From: Antennarius striatus
Lineage: Eukaryota; Chordata; Actinopteri; Lophiiformes; Antennariidae
Direction of reading: 5' to 3'
Length of the DNA: 64,000 nt
Assembly: GCF_040054535.1 (NCBI RefSeq)
Contig: NC_090798.1
Span: 1,368,501-1,432,500 of the forward strand
Shown: positions 1 to 10,571 of the stretch, piece by piece
How the letters are laid out: each line of letters begins with the position of its first letter
How positions within the stretch are numbered: the first letter of the stretch is position 1
Made by a program: the position numbers and the translations under genes
The notes under the pieces: generated by a model
Databases searched by the model: none
Seen by the model: the letters and a program-made list of their open reading frames with translations, nothing else
What the model was told of the DNA's origin: nothing

Positions 1-812
1 CGAACGCAATCGACGCAATGAGTCCCCCTGATTTAAATAATCACGGTTGTTCGGGTAGATTGCCTGATTTTAAAAGATCTATACGCGATAACAAGCTAGG
101 CGGCGATTGGGGAGATTGCGTGACATTCAAAAAGACGTCAGCCAATCAGACAGCCAGACACCTGATTGACATACAGGACAGCCAATCAGATGACATGTGA
201 TGTTTGTTGGAATTTAAGTTACTCACGTGAAACAGTGCTGAACCACAGAACACAACAATAAGAAGTTAGCTAGAGTTACCAACAATATTTAGCCCTTTTT
301 GTCTTAAACTTAAGAAAAAGTATAAAAATGAGTGATGGAGAATAAACAAATGAGAAACAATAAAATTAATTAAGCAGGTGGATAAAATCAACCACTTTAC
401 ACCAATAATGAGATTTAATACAAAAAAATAAAATGATGAAAGACCTTAAACTGTGGAGATAATAGCTCTGGATGGATGAGGGGATTGAACCCACAACCTC
501 CTGAACCACAAAACATCCAACCAGCCTCTTCACCCACTGAGCTACTCAGGTTGAACACATTTATCAAGAGGTATAACTGAACTAAATTCAGCCAATCCTC
601 CTTTCTCATCTTGTCCATTAGGAGGCGCTGTTGCTTAGCAACATCACCAGCTGGAGTTAATCAGTATTGATTAGGAAATGTTGAAGGTGTTGAAGGACAA
701 ATGGAACCAGAGATTTACATGAATGTTTTTTTGTTAACCATCACCACCATTAAACGGTTTAGACGCAGCTATAAATCATTCCTGATGTGTAGACATCTCT
801 CTGGTCTTCATC
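1..812. repeat. Partial palindromic repeat element, copy 0 (right half)
   Basis: This is the right arm of the ~2.1-kb palindromic element seen complete at 2825-4922 and 5803-7880. It begins at the same point as 3905 and 6863 (shared text around cgaacgcaatcgacgcaatg). It carries tRNA-like module T1 on the minus strand (471-551). The part that would hold module T2 is deleted: the sequence jumps at about 797 from the arm to the ctctctggtcttcatcgctc boundary. Short open frames here are not conserved as proteins. The left half lies outside the window. Confidence 0.75.
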
Positions 813-1539
813 GCTCAGTGGATAAAGATGTAAACTTAAAGTCTGAGCGAAGATGAGATGTTGACACAACAAACCAACATTCAGCTTTAGTCCAGAGCTC
901 ATGGACAGTTCTGGAACTTACTGACAAGAAAATCCCCCAACATGAAGGAATGTGTTACAAATCATCCAGCTCCATTTATTTATCAATCAACTTTTGTTTA
1001 TATAGCACTTAATCACATCTTCAGATAATCAAACGCTTAACAGACAGAAACCCAACTGAACCCTCCAGAACAAGCATAAGTGACGTTGGCGGGTAAACAC
1101 TCCTACGTAGGGGAAGAAACTCCGGGCAGGACCCAGACTCTCGAGGGCGGTCATCCGCCTTGACCTGTTGGTTGGGACAAAGAAATACACTGGGGACAGA
1201 GACAGGAAGGAAAAGAGAGAGACAGACAGAGAGTGGCAGATCGGCCAGATTGAATTTTCATGTCCATATTGAGCTGTTGTTGCTGAAGTGGGGGTGGGAT
1301 TTCCAGGCCTTTGGACTTCCTGTCTTCCATGCGTGTTCCCCACCTGTCGAGCAGAGGGGCAAAGACAGCGGCAGTATTTTGCAAACAAAAAGTGCAATTT
1401 AACATTAGTAGTAAATTACAAAAGCAGAGAAAAATAAATTAAGATAAGTGATAGAAGCTCCTGAGTATCTCCCTTTAGACAGAGAAAAATACCCTCAGCA
1501 GCCGAAGCCTATAGCAGCATATTCAGTGGAATGTGTGTC

Positions 1540-2200
1540 ATTTCTAATTGTAGGCTCTAACAAAGAGGAGGGTTTTTAGTCTACTCTTGAATAAGGTAAG
1601 GGTGTCTGTCATCTGGACCGAGGCTGGGAGATCGTTCCAGAGTAAAGGAACCAGATAGCTGAAGCTTCTGCCTCCTGTTCTCTTAAAGGCCTGATGGGTT
1701 ACCAGAAATCCTGCATCCTCGGATCTACACTTCAATGAAATCTTCAATGCAAGACGGAGCCTTACAGCGAAGAGCTTTAAATGTGATCATAAGGAGTTTG
1801 AATTGTATTCTAGAATTAACTGGGAGCCAATGAAGTGATGCTAGGACAGGAGAGATGTGTTCTCTCCTCCCCTAACCCCAACCCCTAACCCTAACCTTAA
1901 CCCTTAACCCATAACCCTAAACCTAACACTAACCCTAAGAAATTATGAAGCATGCAGGATTTAATATCACTAAGGCTGATTTCTAATTTAATTAGTTGGG
2001 CAGATGTTTGATTTAATTGATAAAAATAATTGTGTATCGTCTGCATAGCAATGAAAATTAATGTTATGTTTTTTTATAATACTTCCCACTGGTACCATCT
2101 GTAAATTAACCAGAATTGACCCCAGAACAGATCCTTGAGGTACTCCACAGGTAAGAGTCCCTCGATCTGAAGATTTATTATTGACATGGACAAACTGATA
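1540..2200 (-). mobile_element. L2/CR1-like non-LTR retrotransposon fragment (RT catalytic region and C-terminal tail)
   Basis: Minus-strand translation gives three recognisable pieces of a LINE ORF2. The first is a GVPQGSVLGSIL reverse transcriptase motif (about 2096-2165). The second is CYADDTQLFLSIK, containing the catalytic YADD box (ADD codons near 2036-2047). The third is a typical C-terminal tail, SFSYLVPLLWNDLPASVQ followed by FKSRLKTLLF (1544-1747). The pieces are in different frames with stops and are interrupted by telomere-like CCCTAA repeats, so this is a dead, 5'-truncated copy. The clade assignment (L2/CR1 group) is by motif style only. Confidence 0.75.
1866..1937. repeat. Interstitial telomere-like (CCCTAA)n, degenerate
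   Basis: Imperfect CCCTAA/CCCCTAA/CCTTAA units run for about 70 bp inside the LINE remnant. The vertebrate telomere repeat is TTAGGG, so this is a degenerate interstitial copy, probably grown from a short seed and not from a real chromosome end. Confidence 0.7.
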
Positions 2201-2576
2201 AATTTATGTGAGTCAACCTTTTCCCACATAAAGATCCTGAAGTCTAAGTCCCGTCTGACCATGACCGATAATCATGGGCTCACGCAAGGTACAAGGTACA
2301 TGAGGCTAAATTGTACACAAAGATTTTCAATATATTTCTAAGTTAATTAATATATATTTTACATTTTTGTAAGAGATATATTATTTTGACTTGATCATTT
2401 TATAGGTAGCTTTTGTAATGTTTGAACATCCAGATTCAAACAGAATTTAAATGAGTAGTTTTTACACCTAAAATAGACAGAAAGCCTGATTTATATGTAA
2501 ATTATAAAGACACCAAGTAAAAAAGAAAGTTCTACTTACTTGTTGTGTTCTTTGTTCCCTTGTAGTCCAAGTGTTG

Positions 2577-2670
2577 AAATTGGTGGAAATTCAGAAATTC
2601 GCAGATGAAATTCACAGATGAAATTCGGAAATTCGTAGATGAAATTCGCAGATGAAATTCGGAAATACGC
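2577..2670. repeat. Minisatellite of GAAATTC(G/A)(C/G)AGAT-type units
   Basis: Tandem 9- to 18-bp units built on GAAATTCGCAGAT and GAAATTCGGAAATTC. The reverse complement occurs at 5085-5210 and 8045-8150 in the other spacers with different unit counts, so the array length varies between otherwise similar copies. Confidence 0.7.
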
Positions 2671-2761
2671 AACGGAAATGCCCGGAAATCGCTTTTGTTT
2701 GTTTTTTGTTTGACCCCGCCCACACACGTAGTTCAGTGTCCTACCTGTCGCCCAGGTCAGG

Positions 2762-2815
2762 ATTCGATCCAGGATCTCCCGGCGTCGCATCGATGTCTTT
2801 ATCCACTGAGCCATC
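2762..2815 (-). other. tRNA-like module T3 (A box and B box)
   Basis: Read on the minus strand it starts ATGGCTCAGTGGATAAAGAC, close to the tRNA D-arm/A-box consensus TRGCNNAGYNGG. It ends with GGATCGAATCC, one mismatch from the B-box consensus GGTTCGANTCC. Other copies lie on the plus strand at 4942-4999 and 7901-7958. I did not find a convincing full cloverleaf, so this is better called a tRNA-derived pol III promoter module than a tRNA gene. Confidence 0.55.
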
Positions 2816-2931
2816 TTCAGCGCTGAGGAGCGATGAAGACCAGAGAGAGGAAGAGCTGTCTGAAGGAGCGCCTGCAGGAAAAGGTTTCCACCTGTCTACT
2901 GTCTGACGAGGCGCCGAGGCCCAACACTAAC

Positions 2932-2990
2932 TGTAGCTCAGCTGGTAGAGACGTTAGTCTGTGGATCAGATGGTTGTTGGATCCAATCCC
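2932..2990 (+). other. tRNA-like module T2
   Basis: TGTAGCTCAGCTGGTAGAGA is a perfect match to the A-box consensus. GGATCCAATCC about 40 bases downstream is a two-mismatch B box. Other copies are at 5901-5959 (plus), 4769-4827 (minus) and 7728-7786 (minus). The module differs in sequence from T1 and T3, so the three are not simple copies of one another. Confidence 0.55.
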
Positions 2991-3370
2991 TTTTGGTCCG
3001 TTTTCAAGCCAGCACTAAATTTCTCTTCTTTTCTCCTGTGAATTAACCAAAAAGGACATCAGGAATATTTTATAGCTTTGTCTAAACCTTTTCCTGTATT
3101 GGGCGGTCCCGTCCCAGAATGCACTCTGGTGATGATGGTTAGCAAAAAAACAAAACAAAAAAAAAACAGCTATGTAAATCTCTGATTCTATTTCTCCTTG
3201 AACTACAAACACATCATTGTTTCTGATTTGACTGAAAGGACCTTTACTAATCAATACTGATCAACTCCAGCTGGTGATGTTGCTAGGCAACAGCGCCTCC
3301 TGATGGATGAGATGACGATCGAGGATTTGCTGAAATTACTTTAGCTCCGCCTCTTGGTAAATGGTCAACC

Positions 3371-3452
3371 TGAGTAGCTCAGTGGGTAAAGAGGCTGGTT
3401 GGATGTTGGTTCTCTGTGGTTCAGGAGGTTGTGGGTTCAATCCCCTCACCCA
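3371..3452 (+). other. tRNA-like module T1
   Basis: The module has an A box (TAGCTCAGTGGG) and a B box (GGGTTCAATCCC) about 60 bases apart, the spacing of a tRNA with a long variable arm. Other copies are at 6341-6418 (plus) and 471-551, 4375-4455 and 7335-7413 (minus). No intact cloverleaf was confirmed. The likely nature is a tRNA-derived promoter fixed inside the repeat. Confidence 0.55.
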
Positions 3453-4921
3453 TCATAATCTCTTATCTCTAAAATTTGAGCTCTTTCAACATTTTATAAT
3501 TTTGTATTCAATCAAATCTTAATGTAAAGCGGTTGAATAAAGATATCCACCTGCTCAATTATTTTCATTGTTTCAACTCTCTTCATTCCTCCACCACTCA
3601 TTTTTGTACTTTTTGTTACGTTTAAGACAAAAAACAGGGCTAAATATTGTCGGTAACTTTATAGCTAACTTCTTATTGTTATATTCTTTGTCTTAGTGCC
3701 GTGTCTGAACATCGTGGTGACTTCAATTCCAGGAAACATCAGATGTCATCTGATTGGCTGTCCTGTATGTCAATCAGGTTCCTGGCTTTCTGATAGGCTG
3801 ACTTCTGTTTGAGTGTCACGCCTTCTATCCATTTGCTAGCTAGCTTGTTAGTGTCCATGTTTATGTCAGACAATCTACCTGCAGGACCATTGTAGTTTAC
3901 AAAACGAACGCAATCGACGCAATGAGTCCCCCTGATTTAAATAATCACGGTTGTTCGGGTAGATTGCCTGATTTTAAAAGATTTATACGCGATAACGAGC
4001 TCGGTTGCCATTAGGGAGATTGCGTGACATTCAAAAAGACGTCAGCCAATCAGACAGCCAGTCACCTGATTGACATACAGGACAGCCAATCAGATGACAT
4101 GTGATGTTTGTTGGAATTTAATTTCCTGCACATGACACGGTGCTGAACCACAGAACACAACAATAAGAAGTTAGATAGAGTTACCAACAATATTTAGCCC
4201 TTTTTGTCTTAAACTTAAGAAAAAGTATAAAAATAAGTGGTGGAGAATAAACGAATGAGAAACAATGAAATTAATTAAGCAGGTGGATAAAATCAACCAG
4301 TTTACACTAAAAATGTGATTTAATACAAAAAAAAAAAATGATGAAAGACCTTAAACTTTGGAGATAATAGCTCTGGATGGGTGAGGGGATTGAACCCACA
4401 ACCTCCTGAACCACAAAACATCCAACCAGCCTCTTTACCCACTGAGCTACTCAGGTTGAACACATTTATCAAGAGGTATAACTGAACTAAATTCAGCAAA
4501 TCCTCCTTTCTCATCTCGTCCATCAGGAGGCGCTGTTGCTTAGCAACATCACCAGCTGGAGTTAATCAGTATTGATTAGTAAATGTTGAAGGTGTTGAAG
4601 GACAAATGGAACCAGAGATTTACATGAATGTTTTTTTGTTAACCATCACCACCATTAAACGGTTTAGACGCAGCTATAAATCATACCTGATGTGTAGACA
4701 TCATTGTTGGTTAATTCACAGGAGAGAAGAAGAGAAATTTAGTGACGGAATGAAAACGGACCAAAAGGGATTGGATCCAACAACCATCTGATCCACAGAC
4801 TAACGTCTCTACCAGGTGAGCTACAGTTAGTGTTGGGCCTCGGCGCCTCGTCAGACAGTAGACAGGTGGAAACCTTTTCCTGTAGGCGCTCCTTCAGACA
4901 GCTCTTCCTCTCTCTGGTCTT

Positions 4922-5803
4922 CATCGCTCCTCAGCGCTGAAGATGGCTCAGTGGATAAAGACATCGATGCGACGCCGGGAGATCCTGGATCGAATCCTGA
5001 CCTGGGCGACAGGTAGGACACCGAACTACGTGTGTGGGCGGGGTCAAACAAAAAACAAACAAAAGCGATTTCCGGGCATTTCCGTTGCGTATTTCCGAAT
5101 TTCATCTGCGAATTTCATCTACGAATTTCCGAATTTCATCTGCGAATTTCATCTACGAATTTCCAAATTTCATCTGTGAATTTCATCTGTGAATTTCTGA
5201 ATTTCCACCAATTTCAACACTTGGACTACGAGGGAACAAAGAACACAACAAGTAAGTAGAACTTTCTTTTTTACTTGGTGTCTTTATAATTTACATATAA
5301 ACCAGGTTTTCTGTCTATTTTAGGTGTAAGAACTACTCATTTAAATTCTGTTTGAATCTGGATGTTCAAACATTACAAAAGCTACCTATAAAATGATCAA
5401 GTCAAAATAATATATCTCTTACAAAAATGTAAAATATATATTAATTAACTTAGAAATATATTGAAAATCTTTATGTGTACAATTTAGCCTCATGTACCTT
5501 GTACCTTGCGTGAGCCCATGATTATCGGTCATGGTCAGACGGGACTTAGACTTCAGGATCTTTATGTGGGAAAAGGTTGACTCACATAAATTTATCAGTT
5601 TGTCCATGTCAATAATAAATCTTCAGATCGAGGGACTCTTACCTGTGGAGTACCTCAAGGATCTGTTCTGGGGTCAATTCTGTTTAATTTATATAAGTTC
5701 CAGAACTGTCCACGAGCTCTGGACTAAAGCTGAATGTTGGTTTGTGGTATCAACATCTCATCTTCGCTCAGACTTTAAGTTTAAATCTTTATCCACTGAG
5801 TGA
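4922..5803 (+). repeat. Spacer S2 between palindromic elements
   Basis: It contains T3 on the plus strand (4942-4999), the AATTTC-type minisatellite (5085-5210), a unique-looking AT-rich stretch (5260-5500), a short LINE RT piece on the plus strand reading TCGVPQGSVLGSILFNLYK (about 5645-5702), and a truncated T3-like end at 5785-5803. It is the reverse complement of S1 minus the 1.1-kb LINE stretch, which fits a deletion in S2 together with inversion of one of the two spacers. Confidence 0.7.
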
Positions 5804-7880
5804 TGAAGACCAGAGAGAGGAAGAGCTGTCTGAAGGAGCGCCTGCAGGAAAAGGTTTCCACCTGTCTACTGTCTGACGAGGCGCCGAGGCCCAACACTAA
5901 CTGTAGCTCAGGTGGTAGAGACGTTAGTCTGTGGATCAGATGGTTGTTGGATCCAATCCTTTTTGCTCCATTTTCAAGCCATCACTAAATTTCTCTTCTT
6001 TTCTCCTGTGAATTAACCAAAACTGACATCAGGAATATTTTATAGCTTTGTCTAAACCTTTTCCTGTATTGGGCGGTCCCGTCCCAGAATGCACTCTGGT
6101 GATGATGGTTAGCAAAAAAACAAAACAAAAAAAAAACAGCTATGTAAATCTCTGATTCTATTTCTCCTTGAACTACAAACACATCATTGTTTCTGATTTG
6201 ACTGAAAGGACCTTTACTAATCAATACTGATCAACTCCAGCTGGTGATGTTGCTAGGCAACAGCGCCTCCTGATGGATGAGATGACGATCGAAGATTTGC
6301 TGAAATTACTTTAGCTCCGCCTCTTGGTAAATGGTCAACCTGAGTAGCTCAGTGGGTAAAGAGGCTGGTTTGGATGTTGGTTCTTTATGGTTCAGGAGGT
6401 TGTGGGTTCAATCCCATCATAATCTCTCAAATTTGAGCTTTTTCAATATTTTATAATTTTGTATTAAATAAAATTTTAATGTAAAGCGGTTGAAAAAAAG
6501 ATATCCACCTGCTCAATTATTTTCATTGTTTCAACTCTCTTCATTCCTCCACCACTCATTTTTATACTTTTTGTTACGTTTAAGACAAATAATAGGGCTA
6601 AATATTGTCGGTAACTTTTTAGCTAACTTCTTATTGTTATATTCTTTGTCTTAGTGCCGTGTCTGAACATCGTTTCGACTTAAATTCCAGGAAACATCAG
6701 ATGTTATTTGATTGGCTGTCCTGTATGTCAATCAGGTTCCTGGCCTTCTGATAGGCTGACTTCTGTTTGAATGTCACGCCTTCTATCCATTTGCTAGCTA
6801 GCTTGTTAGTGTCCATGTTTATGTCAGACAATCTACCTGCAGGACCATTGTAGTTTACAAAACGAACGCAATGGACGCAATGAGTCCCCCTGATTTAAAT
6901 AATCACGGTTGTTCGGGTAGATTGTCTGATTTTAAAAGATATATACGCGATAACGAGCTCGGTAGCGATTGGGGAGATTGCGTGACATTCAAAAAGACAT
7001 CAGCCAATCAGACAGCCAGTCACCTGATTGACATACAGGACAGCCAATCAGATGACATGTGATGTTTGTTGGAATTTAAGTTACTCACTGTGAAACGGTG
7101 CTGAACCACAGAACACAACAATAAGAAGTTAGCTAGAGTTACCAACAATATTTAGCCCTTTTTGTCTTAAACTTAAGAAAAAGTATAAAAATGAGTGGTG
7201 GAGAATAAACAAATAAGAAACAATGAAATTAATTAAGCAGGTGCATAAAATCAACCAGTTTACACTAAAAATGTGATTTAATACAAAAATATCAAATGAA
7301 TAAAGACCTTAAACTTTGGAGATAATAGCTCTGGATGGGTGAGGGGATTGAACCCACAACCTCCTGAACCACAAAACATCCAACCAGCCTCTTTACCCAC
7401 TGAGCTACTCAGGTTGAACACATTTATCAAGAGGTATAACTGAACGAAATTCAGCCAATCCTCCTTTCTCATCTTGTCCATTAGGAGGCGCTGTTGCTTA
7501 GCAACATCACCAGCTGGAGTTAATCAGTATTGATTAGTAAATGTTGAAGGTGTTGAAGGACAAATGGAACCAGAGATTTACATGAATGTTTTTTTGTTAA
7601 CCATCACCACCATTAAACGGTTTAGACGCAGCTATAAATCGTTCCTGATGTGTAGACATCATTGTTGGTTAATTCACAGGAGAGAAGAAGAGAAATTTAG
7701 TGACGGAATGAAAACGGACCAAAAGGGATTGGATCCAACAACCATCTGATCCACAGACTAACGTCTCTACCACCTGAGCTACAGTTAGTGTTGGGGCTTG
7801 CCGCCTCGTCAGACAGTAGACAGGTGGAAACCTTTTCCTGCAGGCGCTCCTTCAGACAGCTCTTCCTCTCTCTGGTCTTC
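5803..7880. repeat. Palindromic repeat element, copy 2 (centre near 6865)
   Basis: This is a near-identical second full copy of the element at 2825-4922, with T2 (5901-5959) and T1 (6341-6418) on the plus strand, then T1 (7335-7413) and T2 (7728-7786) on the minus strand. Corresponding points lie 2958 bp apart (3905 to 6863). The differences are mostly single bases and small indels, so the duplication is much younger than the palindrome itself. Confidence 0.75.
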
Positions 7881-8270
7881 ATCGCTCCTCAGCGCTGAAG
7901 ATGGCTCAGTGGATAAAGACATCGATGCGACGCCGGGAGATCCTGGATCGAATCCTGACCTGGGCGACAGGTAGGACACCGAACTACGTGTGTGGGCGGG
8001 GTCAAACAAAAAACAAACAAAAGCGATTTCCGGGCATTTTCGTTGCGTATTTCCGAATTTCATCTGCGAATTTCTGGATTTCATCTGCGAATTTCATCTA
8101 CGAATTTCCAAATTTCATCTGCGAATTTCTGAATTTCCACCAATTTCAACACTTGGACTACGAGGGAACAAAGAACACAACAAGTAAGTAGAACTTTCTT
8201 TTTTACTTGGTGTCTTTATAATTTACATATAAATCAGGCTTTCTGTCTATTTTAGGTGTAAAAACGATAA
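7880..8270 (+). repeat. Spacer S3, truncated
   Basis: It starts like S2, with T3 on the plus strand (7901-7958) and the AATTTC-type minisatellite (8045-8150). It follows S2 through the gtaagtagaactttc text and stops matching near 8265, where the array ends. Confidence 0.7.
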
Positions 8271-8394
8271 ATTTTTTTAAAATGTCATTCTGATTGACTC
8301 GTCTGATTGGAAGCAGTTTTCTTGTGATTATAAACTTTCTCCCTGGTTTTTCTTTCCTTCTTTACATCAGGATGAAATGTTGTCTCTCTCCAGT

Positions 8395-8475
8395 CTAACC
8401 CTAAACAAGACCTAACTCTAAACTTAATCCCAACTCTAACCCGTAACCATAAACCTAACCCTAACCATAAAATTA
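8395..8475. repeat. Degenerate telomere-like CCTAAC repeats
   Basis: Units such as ccctaaacaagacctaactctaaac and cctaaccctaacca form a second telomere-like stretch just outside the palindromic array, comparable to 1866-1937. Confidence 0.55.
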
Positions 8476-10416
8476 ACCCTAAACCGATGGAGCACTGATC
8501 AACTTCATCCAAACAAAGTGTTTTTATCTCTAAAATATCCCAAAAAAAGTTTTAAAAACTATATAATTTCTCCATCACTGACTGATGCAACAGAAAAAGC
8601 TGGAGAGAGAAAATAATTTGACTACTTTGCTCATCTTTGATTGCTTCACAGCGTTACTGTAATTTAACCACCCACAAGTTCTGGACCAAAGCACCGAAAC
8701 GCAGGCAGAACGGAGTAAAACAATCAAGTGCGTAGGAGTTTCTGCACCCGACGCTTTTCGTCCCACCGCTGATTGGTTACGTTTGGAAAACAAGTCCCAT
8801 TTCAATTTCGAATTTAACCCTCAGAAGCTTCCATAATACCTGATTATGTATGAAAATTACAGTAATCGCAGCGATCCTACGAGTAGAATTATTGGTTAAG
8901 AAAGAATATATACGTTCTATATCTTCGGTACACACGCAATTTTTACGCAATCGAAGGGATTTGTTCTTCGTAACAGACGGGATGAAATTGCGGATCAACT
9001 TTCTTGCTTACTTTCTTTCATTCTGAGTGTATTATTCATCAAAACCTGATGAAAAGTCCCTCTCCATCATGTCAGCGCGTGTCGCTCACACCTGTGTGTG
9101 TCAGCGTCGGAGTTGTTATCTCGTCTCTGCTGAAGATATACAGGAGGAGCTTCATCTGTTCTTGCAGAGGTTCCTGCGCCGTGTCACCGCCGAGCTCAAA
9201 GGGAGAATCTGTGACTTGATAAGTCCGGGTTACATCAAGGAGTGCGAATGTTTTATTCATCGGCACAAAGCTAGGCGAATTCGCTCAAATCAAATTCGCC
9301 CGCCTTTGTTTGAGAGATCAAACTGGAGGTTTGACACGTAGAAATGATTGGATTTCGTCGACTTTATAAAAGAAACAGGAGGGAGAGAGGAGTGGATGGT
9401 GTCTCCTCCTCGCTTTGAACGAGTATAGATTCATTTTAAATACATCTAAGATGTAGTTTAATAATTGAACTTGTTTAATTTCTTCTCTACAAATGTGGGA
9501 TTTTCAAGGAAAAAGTCCACACAGAACTTTTTTTTCTCCTCTCAGCCGATCTGCCGCGGTGCCGTCTCCTGATAAGTCGGGCGTCACACGGCGGCGTGAC
9601 CTTGGCTCCCCGCTGATCCACTTGTTTTGTTTTGCGATTCTTTCATCCCGTGTGTTTTCCTCTCATGCCTCCCTTTCTTTCAGATTCCTCCATCCCTCCT
9701 CTCTCCCGCTCTGATCTCCCGCCGTCAAAGGAATTCAAATAGTTTCAGCGCGGTGCACGGCGAGGCCAGATGTAACACCAGAGTTTTGTTTTTTACCCGC
9801 AGACTGCAAGAAAGGTCTCGTCGCTCGATAAGTCCACAATAAACCCGAGTTGATCCCTGCAGGAATTTAACCTGATTAGGAATGAATTTTTATTATAAGT
9901 GTTTGTTTTTTTAATCTCGACTTCCTTTTGTTCTTGTTTTATCGTCTTTGCTGTTTCGCGGTGTTTCATCAACTAAAGTAAATTGAACTAAACCCCCTCA
10001 GACTCCATCCACTTTATGTCAGCAGAGCTCATAATGTGATTGAGGTCACAACCAGCAATGTCACCGCGTCACCCGCTCCCACTCTGTAGATGAAACCACG
10101 CGTCTGTAATAAAATGCAGATTGCTAACACTATTAGCCTTATTTCTTGCAGGGAAGAACCGACAGCTAACGCACCTAAATAGAATAAAAGTCAGCAAGTG
10201 TAAAAATAAATGCATGACTTGAAAATTTAATATCAATAAAAATGAGCTTTAGCGCAAAAACAAAACTATCTGACGGGTTCATTACCTCGTCTGTATGTCA
10301 TAAAAATAGTATTTTTGAATGTTTTCCTTGTTTCTTTGTCTGCTTTAATTGAATATTCATTGAATTACCTGGTAGATTGTTTATATTAGATTATAAATGA
10401 AATTAAAATTAAACTT

Positions 10417-10571
10417 AGCTAGCAGTAGTAAATACATTCATTTTAATTTTTTTGATTTTTTAATTAAAAAAATTAAAAGACTTTTATTAATTAAAAAATT
10501 AAAAATAATAATTTTTAAATTAAATTGAATTTTTTCATTAAAAAAATTACATGTATTTACTACATCTAGCT
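10417..10571. mobile_element. AT-rich hairpin element (MITE-like)
   Basis: Terminal inverted repeats agctagcagtagtaaatac (10417-10435) and its near complement (10553-10571, 17 of 19 positions) enclose about 120 bp of almost pure A/T, itself full of ttaattaa-type inverted repeats. Size and shape fit a miniature inverted-repeat element, but no family is recognised and no target-site duplication is clear. Confidence 0.45.

Larger units (their letters stand above)
812..2825 (-). repeat. Spacer S1 between palindromic elements, inverted relative to S2
   Basis: This spacer lies between element copies 0 and 1. Its two ends match spacer S2 (4922-5803) in reverse complement: 812-915 matches about 5700-5803, and 2070-2820 matches about 4925-5690. 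It holds a truncated T3-like start (808-830, plus), L2-like LINE pieces (1540-2200, minus), a telomere-like stretch (1870-1937), an AATTTC-type minisatellite (2577-2670) and module T3 (2762-2815, minus). It is about 1.1 kb longer than S2, because the LINE stretch is missing from S2. Confidence 0.7.
2825..4922. repeat. Palindromic repeat element, copy 1 (arms about 1 kb, centre near 3905)
   Basis: The left arm (2825-3818) is repeated in reverse complement by the right arm (4021-4922), around a less similar 200-bp core. Both ends carry the same inverted boundary (gaagaccagagagaggaaga and its complement). Each arm has modules T2 and T1: plus strand at 2932-2990 and 3371-3452, minus strand at 4375-4455 and 4769-4827. 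The arms have diverged from each other clearly more than copy 1 differs from copy 2 (5803-7880). This suggests an old palindrome that was later duplicated whole. No protein-coding capacity is recognised. Confidence 0.75.

Noticed and set aside
1866..1937. Chromosome end or fusion point
   Set aside because: The telomere-like units are degenerate, short and embedded in a LINE remnant.
3371..3452. Genuine tRNA genes in the palindromic array
   Set aside because: A and B boxes are good but no module gave a convincing acceptor stem and anticodon arm by eye; treated as tRNA-derived modules.
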